This document shows positions 40,390 through 47,695 of a stretch of 47,695 nt of DNA, piece by piece. The translations under genes were made by a program, and so were the position numbers. Position 1 is the first letter of the stretch, and each line of letters starts with the position of its first letter. This DNA comes from Candidatus Aenigmatarchaeota archaeon (GTDB lineage Archaea; Aenigmatarchaeota; Aenigmatarchaeia; CG10238-14; SCSR01), in NCBI GenBank assembly GCA_014238095.1, contig JABABT010000006.1, forward strand, positions 1 to 47,695. Direction: 5' to 3'. The notes under the pieces are model-generated. The model had not been told where the DNA came from. It saw only the letters and a list, made by a program, of their open reading frames with translations, and did no database searches.

Positions 40390-40434
40390 TAACATATTAC
40401 TAATATATTTATTAATAGAAAATCCATTTTTTTA

Positions 40435-41172
40435 ATGTTAGAAATAAAAAATTTATATGTTTCAATAAATGATAAGCCAATTTTGAAAGGAGTTAATTTA
40501 AAGATAGAAAAAGGAGAAATACATGCATTAATGGGTCCAAATGGTAGTGGAAAAAGTACTTTATCTTTTGTTTTAATGGGTCATCCTAAATACAAAATTA
40601 CTAAAGGTGAAATATTTTTTGAAGGTAAAAATATAACTGAAATAAATCCAGATGAAAGAGCAAGATTGGGTATGTTTCTTTGTTTTCAATATCCAACAGA
40701 AATACAAGGAGTAAGTTTATTTAATTTTCTTAAAACATCTTACAATTCAATTAATAATGAAAAAATATCGTCAATGGAATTTAGAGAAATAATGAAAGAT
40801 AAAATGAAACTTCTTGGAGTTGAACAAAAATTTATAGAAAGATATCTAAATGAAGGATTTTCAGGAGGGGAGAAAAAACGTGGAGAAATACTTCAAATGG
40901 CTGTTTTAAATCCAAAAATTTCAATTTTAGATGAAACTGATTCTGGTCTTGATATAGATTCTTTAAAAATAGTTTCAAATGGGATAAATAAAGTATCTAA
41001 TTCTGAAAATAGTATATTACTTATAACACATTATAAAAGAATATTAAAATATATTAAACCAAAATTTGTTCATGTTATGATTGATGGTAAAATTGTTTTA
41101 TCTGGTGATGAAAAATTAGCAGATGAATTAGAAGAAAATGGATATAATTTTTTAAAAGAAAAGGTGAAATAA
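40435..41172 (+). CDS. sufC: Fe-S assembly ATPase SufC
   Basis: This 245-residue ABC ATPase of the SufBCD scaffold complex has Walker [19 protein letters not shown] (about residue 34), a Q-loop in [14 protein letters not shown], signature [15 protein letters not shown] and Walker [17 protein letters not shown], followed by an H-switch [14 protein letters not shown] and ETDSGLDID are SufC hallmarks. It is the first gene of the suf operon, with SufB starting on the next base after its stop. Confidence 0.96.
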   Translation: MLEIKNLYVSINDKPILKGVNLKIEKGEIHALMGPNGSGKSTLSFVLMGHPKYKITKGEIFFEGKNITEINPDERARLGMFLCFQYPTEIQGVSLFNFLKTSYNSINNEKISSMEFREIMKDKMKLLGVEQKFIERYLNEGFSGGEKKRGEILQMAVLNPKISILDETDSGLDIDSLKIVSNGINKVSNSENSILLITHYKRILKYIKPKFVHVMIDGKIVLSGDEKLADELEENGYNFLKEKVK

Positions 41173-42585
41173 TTGAATAATTGTACAGTTAATATAAATA
41201 ATAATTATGAAGAAAAATATGGATGGAATGTAAAAATTGATTCAATAAATGAAACAAATATAGGTTTATCAGAAAATACAATAAATGAAATATCTAAAAT
41301 TAAAAATGAAAATAAAGAAAATAAATGGATTAATGAATTTAGACTTAAATCTTTAAAACATTTTCAGGAAAGAAAAATGCCTACATGGGGAGGAAATCTT
41401 TCAAATATAAATTTTAATAATATAATTTATTATAAGAAATTTGTTGATAAGAAAGATAATTGGAATAAATTACCAATTAAAATAAAAGAAACTTTTGATA
41501 AATTAGGAATACCAGAAGCAGAAAAAAATATTTTAGCAGGAACTAGTGCACAATTTGATTCTGAAATTGTTTATCATAAAATAAGAGAAGATTTAAAAAA
41601 ACAAGGAGTAATTTTCGTTGATCCAGATGAAGGATTACAAAAATATCCTCATATATTTAAAAAATATTTTGGTACAGTAGTTCCTTATAGTGACAATAAA
41701 TTTGCTGCATTAAATTCAGCTGTTTTTAGTGGTGGAAGTTTTATTTATATACCAAAAAATGTTGAAGTTAAAATGCCTTTACAAGCATATTTTAGAATTA
41801 ATTCTGAAAATATAGGACAATTTGAAAGAACATTAATTATAGCAGACGAAGGAAGTAAAGTACATTATATAGAAGGATGTACAGCATCAGTTTATTCTAA
41901 AGATTCATTACATTCTGCTATTGTGGAAATTATAGCATTACCTAACTCACATGTAAGATATACAACATTACAAAATTGGTCAAAAAATGTTTATAATCTT
42001 GTAACAAAACGTGCAGTTGCTTATGAAAATGCTATAGTTGAATGGGTTGATGCAAATATTGGAAGTAGTTTAACAATGAAATATCCTTCTGTTATTATGA
42101 AAGGAGAAGGTGCAAAAGCTGATATACTTTCTGTTGCTTTTGCAGGTAAAAATCAACATCAAGATACTGGAGCAAAAGTGATACATTTAGCTTCAAATAC
42201 TACTTCTAAAATAACAGCTAAATCTGTAAGTAAAGATGGTGGAAAAACAACTTATCGTGGAAAATTATATGTTCCTAAAAAATCTGATAATGTGAAATCA
42301 AGTGTAAGATGTGATGCATTATTATTAGATGAAATATCAAAAACAGATACATATCCTTACAATAATATAGAAAATAATAATGCGGTAATAACACATGAAG
42401 CTACTGTTGGAAAAATTGGTGAAGAAGAATTATTTTATCTTAGGTCTAGAGGATTAACAGAAGAAATGGCCTTAAATATGATAGTAACAGGGTTTTTTGA
42501 TGTATTTGCAAAAGAAATTCCATTAGAATATGCTATTGAATTTAATAGACTTATTCAATTAGAAATGATAGGGGCAGTTGGATAA
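41173..42585 (+). CDS. sufB: Fe-S assembly scaffold SufB
   Basis: This 470-residue scaffold builds Fe-S clusters with SufC and SufD. It begins at TTG 41173, immediately after the sufC stop; EEKYGWNVKI and LSENTINEISKIKNE are the family N-terminus. MPTWGGNL, YHKIREDLKKQGVIFVDPDEGL, FSGGSFIYIPKNVEVKMPLQAYFRIN, VHYIEGCTAS (conserved Cys), ATVGKIGEEELFYLRSRGLTEEMA and a GFFDVFAKEIPLEYA end define it. The stop overlaps the sufD ATG by one base. Confidence 0.95.
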   Translation: MNNCTVNINNNYEEKYGWNVKIDSINETNIGLSENTINEISKIKNENKENKWINEFRLKSLKHFQERKMPTWGGNLSNINFNNIIYYKKFVDKKDNWNKLPIKIKETFDKLGIPEAEKNILAGTSAQFDSEIVYHKIREDLKKQGVIFVDPDEGLQKYPHIFKKYFGTVVPYSDNKFAALNSAVFSGGSFIYIPKNVEVKMPLQAYFRINSENIGQFERTLIIADEGSKVHYIEGCTASVYSKDSLHSAIVEIIALPNSHVRYTTLQNWSKNVYNLVTKRAVAYENAIVEWVDANIGSSLTMKYPSVIMKGEGAKADILSVAFAGKNQHQDTGAKVIHLASNTTSKITAKSVSKDGGKTTYRGKLYVPKKSDNVKSSVRCDALLLDEISKTDTYPYNNIENNNAVITHEATVGKIGEEELFYLRSRGLTEEMALNMIVTGFFDVFAKEIPLEYAIEFNRLIQLEMIGAVG

Positions 42586-43787
42586 TGAAATTAAATATTT
42601 TCAAAGAAGAATCAAAAGAAAAATTTGATAAAATGGAAGCTGAAGTATCAGAAATTTTCAAATATGAAACATTTTTTAATAGATTTGAAAAAGAAAATTA
42701 TAAAGAAAATATTTCAGATAATTTTGAATATAATATAATAGAAAAATCTGATGGAATATCAATAAAATCAATTAATAATTATAAATTAGATAATATATTA
42801 AAAAATTTTGATATAGAAGATAAATTTGTTCAAATGAATAATGCATTTTTTACTTCAGGTTCTGTTATTGAAGTTCCAGATAATTTTAAAGATGGTAAAT
42901 TAAAAATAAAATCAGAAATTTCTAAAAATATTTTTTCTAAAACAATAATTTTAGTTGGAGAATCAAGTAATTTAAAAATAATTAAAGAATCTTATTCAAA
43001 AAATGAAAATTCTAATTTAATAAATGAAGATTTTCTTATTTTATCAAAACCATCATCAAATATCATTTTTTCTGAAATACAATATTATAATAAAGATTCA
43101 ATTTATATTTCAAATAAAATATCAAAATGTGAAGAAAATAGTAAAATTGTATGGAATATTGGATTATTTGGATGTAAAATGAATAGAAATAGAACATATA
43201 ATTTTATGAAAAAAAATAATTCTACAATAAATGATTTTCAATTAGTATTTGGTAATAATAATCAAAAATTTGATATGTTTTCTAATTTAATTCATATTGG
43301 AAAATCAACAAATGGAAAATCTTTAACAAGAGGAGTATTAAAAGATAATTCCAAATCAATTTTTAAAGGAATGATAGAAATAAAAGAAAATGCTAAAAAT
43401 TCTAATTCTTATTTATCATCTGATGGTATGTTAATTAATGAAAATTCTAAAATTAGTGCTATACCTGGACTTAAAATTTATACAAATGATGTTAAAGCAA
43501 CACATTCAACATCTGTATCGCCTATAGATAAAGAAAAGATATTTTATTTTTTATCTAGAGGAATTAAAAAAGATGAAGCAGTAAAAACAATTATTTTAGG
43601 TTATTTTGATTCTTTAATTAAAAATATATCTTCTAAAGAAATTAGATCTAAAATGAAATATTTAATTGAATATAAATGGAATGGAAAATATGTAAAATCA
43701 TTTGATAAAAAAGTATTAGAAGAATTTATAACTGAAGATTCTATTAAAAGTGGAAATATATTTGAAGGACATTACAAATATAGGTGA
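42585..43787 (+). CDS. sufD: Fe-S assembly protein SufD
   Basis: This 400-residue SufB paralogue forms the SufBC2D complex. The N-terminal half is divergent (KEKFDKMEAEVSEIFKYETFFNRF), while the C-terminal beta-helix and end keep the family pattern: LTRGVLKDNSKSIFKGMIEIKENAKNSNSYLSSDGMLINENSKISAIPGLKIYTNDVKATHSTSVSPIDKEKIFYFLSRGIKKDEA. The ATHSTSVSPID block carries the conserved His. It ends in TGA, 4 nt before the likely sufS start. Confidence 0.92.
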   Translation: MKLNIFKEESKEKFDKMEAEVSEIFKYETFFNRFEKENYKENISDNFEYNIIEKSDGISIKSINNYKLDNILKNFDIEDKFVQMNNAFFTSGSVIEVPDNFKDGKLKIKSEISKNIFSKTIILVGESSNLKIIKESYSKNENSNLINEDFLILSKPSSNIIFSEIQYYNKDSIYISNKISKCEENSKIVWNIGLFGCKMNRNRTYNFMKKNNSTINDFQLVFGNNNQKFDMFSNLIHIGKSTNGKSLTRGVLKDNSKSIFKGMIEIKENAKNSNSYLSSDGMLINENSKISAIPGLKIYTNDVKATHSTSVSPIDKEKIFYFLSRGIKKDEAVKTIILGYFDSLIKNISSKEIRSKMKYLIEYKWNGKYVKSFDKKVLEEFITEDSIKSGNIFEGHYKYR

Positions 43788-43791
43788 TTAT

Positions 43792-44979
43792 TTGTCATTA
43801 AATGTATCAAAAATAAAAAAAGATTTTCCAATATTAAAAAGAAAAATTAATGGTAATAAATTTATTTATTTAGATTCTGCTTCAACTTCTCAAAAACCAA
43901 TTCAAGTTATTAATTCTATTAAAAATTTTTATGAAAAAAATAATTCAAATGTACATAGATCAATATACAAAACATCTGAAGAGTCAACTAAAATGTTTGA
44001 ATTAACTAGATTTAAAATAAAAAAATTTCTAGATGCAGAAGATTATGAAATAATATTTACTAAAAATTGTACAGAAGCAATTAATTTAGTAGTAAATGGT
44101 TGGGTTAAAAAAAATATTCCAAAAGGTAAAATTTTATCTAGTGTAATGGAACATCATTCAAATATAGTACCATGGTTTTCTTTAAAAAATCCTATAAAAT
44201 TTTTAGATGTAAATAATTATGGTGAATTAAATTTTAATATAGATAATAATATAAAAATGGTTTCATTAACACATGTTTCAAATGTTTTAGGGACAATAAA
44301 TAATGTAAAAGAAATATCTGAAAAATGTTATGAAAATGGATCTTATTTTATGTTAGATGGTGCTCAATCTACACCACATATGAAAATAAGTTTAAAGAAA
44401 ATAAATTGTGATTTTTTTACATTTTCAGGACATAAAATGTTATCTCCTACAGGTGTGGGTGTTTTAGCTGTTAAAAAAGAACTTACAGAAAAAATGAATC
44501 CAATTTTATTTGGTAGTGATATGATAAAAGAAGTTAATTTAGAAAATTTTACTGTTGCAGATTCTCCATATAAATTTGAAGCTGGAACTCCAAATATAGA
44601 AAGTGTTATAGGACTTTCTTCTGCTATAGACTATTTAGAAAAAATTGGAATGAGAAATATAGAAAAACATACTAAAAAAATCACAAAATATGCTTTTGAA
44701 CAATTACAAAAAATAAAAAATATAAAAATTTATGGTCCTAAAAAAAGAATTGGATTAATTTCATTCAATTTGAAAAATATACATTCTCATGATGTAGCAA
44801 GTATAATAAATGAATATGGTATTGCTATAAGATCTGGTCATCATTGTGCACAACCACTTATGAAAAGATTTAATGTATCATCTATGTCACGTGCTAGTTT
44901 TTATTTGTATAATGATGAATATGATGTTGATTCACTTATTAATAGTTTAAATAAAGTGTATGGAGTTTTTAAATTATGA
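43792..44979 (+). CDS. sufS: Cysteine desulfurase SufS
   Basis: This PLP-dependent enzyme takes sulfur from cysteine. FIYLDSASTSQKP, SNVHRSIYKTSEES, MEHHSNIVPW, MLDGAQSTPH and FFTFSGHKMLSPTGVGVL (PLP lysine, about residue 213) are the type II desulfurase blocks; the catalytic Cys is in IRSGHHCAQPLM (about residue 352). The tracked start at 43750 lies inside sufD. A TTG at 43792, 4 nt after the sufD stop, gives MSLNVSKIKKDFPIL, which fits the family N-terminus. The product is then 395 residues. The stop overlaps sufU (ATGA). Confidence 0.93.
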   Translation: MSLNVSKIKKDFPILKRKINGNKFIYLDSASTSQKPIQVINSIKNFYEKNNSNVHRSIYKTSEESTKMFELTRFKIKKFLDAEDYEIIFTKNCTEAINLVVNGWVKKNIPKGKILSSVMEHHSNIVPWFSLKNPIKFLDVNNYGELNFNIDNNIKMVSLTHVSNVLGTINNVKEISEKCYENGSYFMLDGAQSTPHMKISLKKINCDFFTFSGHKMLSPTGVGVLAVKKELTEKMNPILFGSDMIKEVNLENFTVADSPYKFEAGTPNIESVIGLSSAIDYLEKIGMRNIEKHTKKITKYAFEQLQKIKNIKIYGPKKRIGLISFNLKNIHSHDVASIINEYGIAIRSGHHCAQPLMKRFNVSSMSRASFYLYNDEYDVDSLINSLNKVYGVFKL

Positions 44980-45350
44980 GTCTTGATATGTATGCAGAAG
45001 AAATACTTGATCATTATAGAAATCCTAAAAATTTTGGTGAAATGAAAAATCCTGATTATGAATATGAAGAATTAAATCCAATTTGTGGAGATAAATATAA
45101 ATTTCAGATTAAAGTTGAAAATAATATAATTAAAAGTGTAAAATTTAATGGAGATGGTTGTGCTATAAGTATGGCATCCTGTTCAATATTATCAGAATTT
45201 ATTAAAGAAATGGAATTATCTAAAATAAAAAAAATTCAAATAGATGAACTTTTAAAATTATTAAAAATTAATGTAAGTTTAGCTAGAATGAAATGTGTAA
45301 CATTATCTTTAAATATAATAAAAAAATTAAATATCAATAATGATTTGTGA
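44976..45350 (+). CDS. sufU: Fe-S scaffold / sulfur acceptor SufU (IscU-like)
   Basis: This 124-residue U-type protein has three ligand Cys: LNPICGDKYKF (about residue 37), FNGDGCAISMASCSILSEFI (about residue 62) and LARMKCVTLSLN (about residue 108). It has YAEEILDHYRNPKNFGEM at the start. In SufS systems, SufU carries sulfur from SufS to SufB with zinc; as an IscU type it would be a scaffold. Its place next to sufS favours the SufU role. The start overlaps sufS by 4 nt and the end overlaps convergent archease by 24 nt. Confidence 0.88.
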   Translation: MSLDMYAEEILDHYRNPKNFGEMKNPDYEYEELNPICGDKYKFQIKVENNIIKSVKFNGDGCAISMASCSILSEFIKEMELSKIKKIQIDELLKLLKINVSLARMKCVTLSLNIIKKLNINNDL

Positions 45351-45752
45351 TTTCCAACCATCTTCATATTTTTTTACAGAAAACCTATGAAAAGTAATTG
45401 CTTTTACATCAACTATAAGATTATGTTTTTTCATATCTAATTCTTCTCCTAAAGCTAAACAATGAAGTTCATTTTTATTTTCATCAATTTTAATAGAAAA
45501 TTTACTAAATAATATATTTTCAGAATCTTTATAAAAAATAATTTCTTGTAAAAAATTAAAGAGTAAATTATCAATATTATCTGATTTTATAATTATTTCT
45601 TTTTTTATTTTTTGTTTAATAGTATTTAATTTTTCAACCATAGTATTAACAACAGCAAATGCAGATGATTCAAACATTTCTTCTAATGTTTTACCATAAG
45701 CTTCAAATGCTATATCAGCAATTGCAACATCTTCAAAAAATTTATATGACAT
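45327..45752 (-). CDS. Archease (RtcB cofactor)
   Basis: This 141-residue protein matches archease: YKFFEDVAIADIAFEAYGKTLEEMFESSAFAVVNTM with acidic metal-binding residues, a central DNLLFNFLQEIIFYKDSE block, and the C-terminal VDVKAITFHRFSVKKYEDGWKSQIIIDI. The usual HT-D in the first block reads VAIAD, leaving only the Asp of the pair. Archease speeds guanylylation of the tRNA ligase RtcB and so supports splicing of intron-containing tRNAs such as the tRNA-Lys here. RtcB itself is not in the window. Confidence 0.88.
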   Translation of the reverse strand: MSYKFFEDVAIADIAFEAYGKTLEEMFESSAFAVVNTMVEKLNTIKQKIKKEIIIKSDNIDNLLFNFLQEIIFYKDSENILFSKFSIKIDENKNELHCLALGEELDMKKHNLIVDVKAITFHRFSVKKYEDGWKSQIIIDI

Positions 45753-45753
45753 A

Positions 45754-46647
45754 TTAATAAGTTATATTACAATTATTTAATTGTTTAATAATATCATATT
45801 TTAATTTATTTATTTTTTCTCCAATAAAAATTAATTCAGTTTTTCTAAATTCATCTGTTTTTGTAAATTCATATCTTTTGTTTACATAATTAATGAAATA
45901 AGAACTATTTTTGAATTTAACATATCCTTTTAAACGATATATTTCTTTAGGTAATTTAATAATAAATTCTGTAAAATATGATCTATTAAATGTTCTTTCA
46001 GATTCATATTTTATAGTTTCTATAAATTTAGGTTCATGAATAGTATTTTTCTTTTCAATATTTCTTTCAAAACCAATTAAAAATAAATCTGTTGGATTAA
46101 CATTAGAATATGTTGTTTTTATTATTTTTGCTTTTGGATTCATTTTTGAAATAATTTCAGTAATTTTAGGAATATCTTCAATAGTTACAATATCTAATTT
46201 ATTTAATATCATTATATCAGCACCTGTTATTTGTAGTTGTCCTGTATGGCCTATTTTTGGATATTTTATAAAAGCTTCCGCATCAATTATAGTAATTACA
46301 GAATCAAGATATACATCTTTAATATCATCAATATTAGTTATCATAGAATCTGGTTCTGCAATTCCAGTAGTTTCAACAATAATCATTTCTGGTTTTACTT
46401 TTTCTAATATTTCATATATAGCGGCTTCAAATTCCCCATTTAAAGAACAACAAACACAACCATTTAATAATTCTTTTATTTCTATATTATTTCCTTTAAT
46501 TAAATTTGAATCAAATCCTATTTCTCCAAATTCATTCATTAATATAGCTACTTTACCGTTTATCTTACCAATAATATTTTTTAATAAAGTAGTTTTACCA
46601 GAACCAAGATATCCTGTAATAATTTCTACTGGAACCCCTTTTTTCAT
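45754..46647 (-). CDS. CobW/COG0523-family GTPase
   Basis: This 297-residue G3E P-loop GTPase is of the kind used to deliver metals. Walker A is ITGYLGSGKTTLL (about residue 12), the metal-binding motif is LLNGCVCCSL (CxCC, about residue 63), Walker B/G3 is IIVETTGIAEPDSM, and the NKxD base-recognition motif is MILNKLDIV. The C-terminal CobW_C-like domain (YFTEFIIKLPKEIYRLKGYVKF) follows. The metal (zinc, cobalt or other) cannot be told from sequence. It ends 1 nt before archease; any functional link is unclear. Confidence 0.9.
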   Translation of the reverse strand: MKKGVPVEIITGYLGSGKTTLLKNIIGKINGKVAILMNEFGEIGFDSNLIKGNNIEIKELLNGCVCCSLNGEFEAAIYEILEKVKPEMIIVETTGIAEPDSMITNIDDIKDVYLDSVITIIDAEAFIKYPKIGHTGQLQITGADIMILNKLDIVTIEDIPKITEIISKMNPKAKIIKTTYSNVNPTDLFLIGFERNIEKKNTIHEPKFIETIKYESERTFNRSYFTEFIIKLPKEIYRLKGYVKFKNSSYFINYVNKRYEFTKTDEFRKTELIFIGEKINKLKYDIIKQLNNCNITY

Positions 46648-46688
46648 TATAATATATTATTTATTTAAGTAAAAGTATTTATTATTTA

Positions 46689-47159
46689 ATGATTTTACAA
46701 AAGATTTTAAATTTTTGGGATAAATATGAACATCTAAATTTAAAAATAGCTCTAACTTTAATGGGATTACAAATAGTTCATTTATTTTGGCTTACAACAG
46801 ATGTTGTTATTCCAAGAATATTTGAAACTAATGCTTTATTTCCAGAATTTTTAATACCAGTTTTAATTTTTGTTGATTTTATTGAGATACCTGCTTTAAT
46901 TACTGGTGGAACATTTTATATTATAAGTACGCTAAGAAATAAATCTAATAGACCAAAAAACATTTTACTTTTTATTGCTTTAATAATACAAATAATTCAT
47001 ATATTTTGGATTACTGATGAATTTGTTGTAAAAGCACTTACAGGAACAACATTATTAATGTTCCCTTTATATTTTGCATGGATTGCAATATTAATTGATT
47101 ATTTAGAATTACCAGTTATTTTTGATTTATTAAATAGAACTATTAAAAAGAAATTATAA
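46689..47159 (+). CDS. Internally duplicated four-helix membrane protein
   Basis: This 156-residue protein consists of two tandem copies of a two-helix unit. Copy 1 has LQIVHLFWLTTDVVI and FVDFIEIPAL; copy 2 has IQIIHIFWITDEFVV and LIDYLELPVI. Each unit thus carries QI-x-H-x-FW-x-T and D-(F/Y)-x-E-(I/L)-P, with His and Asp/Glu at or within the membrane. No family is recognised. Polar pairs in helices suggest a ligand, cofactor or ion site formed by the pseudo-twofold, but this is inference. It is divergent from the CobW gene. Confidence 0.75.
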   Translation: MILQKILNFWDKYEHLNLKIALTLMGLQIVHLFWLTTDVVIPRIFETNALFPEFLIPVLIFVDFIEIPALITGGTFYIISTLRNKSNRPKNILLFIALIIQIIHIFWITDEFVVKALTGTTLLMFPLYFAWIAILIDYLELPVIFDLLNRTIKKKL

Positions 47160-47235
47160 TTATTATTGTATTTAATTTATAATTAAAATATAAATTAAAT
47201 GATAATTTATAATTTTATTCTTTAATTCATATAAT

Positions 47236-47454
47236 TCAATATTTTCTAAATATTCTTTTTCTAGGTGCTGATTTTCGAAGATTTATTAATGTAATAATAA
47301 AATTAATGACAATAAAGAAACCACCAATATAAAGAATTATTTTTTTCTCATTTGAAATATCAAAATCAAAAATAATTGGAGGTAAAAAATAACCAATAAT
47401 TAATAAAATTATTCCTATAATAGTTAAAAATATTATTGGAGGCATGAAAAACAT
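47236..47454 (-). CDS. Small membrane protein, two transmembrane segments
   Basis: This 72-residue protein has two hydrophobic helices (PPIIFLTIIGIILLIIGYFLPPIIF and IILYIGGFFIVINFIITLI), a short acidic loop (DFDISNEKK) between them, and a basic tail (RKSAPRKRIFRKY). The positive tail suggests it stays in the cytosol. The methionine three codons in is an alternative start. There is no recognised family and function is unknown. Confidence 0.6.
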   Translation of the reverse strand: MFFMPPIIFLTIIGIILLIIGYFLPPIIFDFDISNEKKIILYIGGFFIVINFIITLINLRKSAPRKRIFRKY

Positions 47455-47503
47455 ATAATTAATTATATTATTATAATATTTATGTTTATATAATATATAT
47501 TTT

Positions 47504-47695
47504 TTATTTAAATATTATATTAATTAATTTACTTTTCTTTATTTTTTTACTTAAAATTTTTAGTATAATTTTATCTTTTTCATCAAAGAATTTAATAATT
47601 TTTAATATTTTGAAATAAATAAATATTCCAATTAATCCAAAAATGAAACTAATTATTGTTCTAAATACTGATTGTGGAATAATATATTCTATAAT
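47504..47695 (-). CDS. C-terminal part of a membrane protein, cut by window edge
   Basis: A minus-strand frame of 63 codons ends at TAA 47504-47506 and is open to the right edge, so it is absent from the ORF track. One hydrophobic helix (TIISFIFGLIGIFIYF) precedes a lysine-rich tail (KILSKKIKKSKLINIIFK). The start and most of the protein lie outside the window. No family is recognised. An open frame this long by chance is possible in such AT-rich DNA, but the helix-plus-basic-tail pattern favours a gene. Confidence 0.4.
   Translation of the reverse strand: MIEYIIPQSVFRTIISFIFGLIGIFIYFKILKIIKFFDEKDKIILKILSKKIKKSKLINIIFK

Noticed and set aside
40138-40434. A small gene in the spacer before sufC
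   Set aside because: The longest ATG frame is about 10 codons; only the palindrome and promoter stand out.
43750-43791. SufS start at ATG 43750
   Set aside because: It would overlap sufD by 38 nt and add residues absent from the family; TTG 43792 fits the SufS N-terminus.
1-47695. CRISPR array, insertion sequence or inteins
   Set aside because: No regularly spaced repeats outside coding repeats, no transposase and no intein insertions in mcm, rfc or other usual hosts were seen.

Overview
The window is very AT-rich archaeal DNA. The evidence is the gene content: archaeal ValRS and AspRS, aRF1, aIF2-beta, TBP, MCM, RfcL/RfcS, rps8e, rpl37e, rps26e, SmAP, RpoL, Sec61-beta, Dph2, and an intron-containing tRNA. 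Compact proteins, overlapping genes, many class III-signal pilin-like genes and a short RNase P RNA fit a DPANN archaeon, most likely near the Pacearchaeota/Woesearchaeota (Nanoarchaeota) group. That placement is inferred from gene content, not from a tree. GUGAU, 3-4 nt before the start codon, recurs as the ribosome-binding site.

Layout. 1-760: partial tyrosine recombinase, a GC-rich element that can fold into a kink-turn, and a lysine-rich repeat protein. 918-8446: PurD-like ATP-grasp enzyme, valS-prf1 operon, MscS channel, TatD nuclease, VTT-type membrane protein. 8443-9903: rps8e, SmAP, rpl37e, intron-containing tRNA-Lys. 9908-17806 (all minus): RFC clamp loader, then a condensin cluster (Mrr-type nuclease, scpB, scpA, methyltransferase, smc) and DUF357. 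17830-21963: 1377-residue GLUG-repeat surface protein with a pilin-like N-terminus. 21923-26227: DUF424, aIF2-beta, OB-fold protein, mcm, tbp. 26493-30808: rnhB, small membrane protein, aspS, SWIM protein, one pilin, dph2, rpoL. 30809-38022: pilus locus with about seven pilin-like genes (one interrupted by an in-frame TAA), two T2SF membrane proteins and a secretion ATPase. 38045-40137: rps26e, RNase P RNA, secG, endonuclease IV, ferredoxin and a tiny zinc ribbon. 40435-45350: complete sufCBDSU operon. 45327-47695: archease, CobW-type GTPase, an internally duplicated membrane protein and two small membrane proteins, the last cut by the window edge.

How the parts connect. tRNA maturation is represented by the tRNA-Lys intron, archease (the RtcB ligase partner) and RNase P RNA. 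Replication and chromosome maintenance are represented by MCM, RFC, RNase HII, SMC-ScpAB and an OB-fold protein. The pilus ATPase and T2SF proteins could assemble the class III-signal proteins, including the giant GLUG protein, giving a plausible host-attachment apparatus. The Suf operon supplies Fe-S clusters.

Most striking observation: the aRF1 release factor is well conserved, including NIKS and the stop-codon recognition motif, but the catalytic GGQ reads GGY (GGYSQ). Other notable points are the short-armed SMC, the interrupted pilin gene and the duplicated membrane protein.
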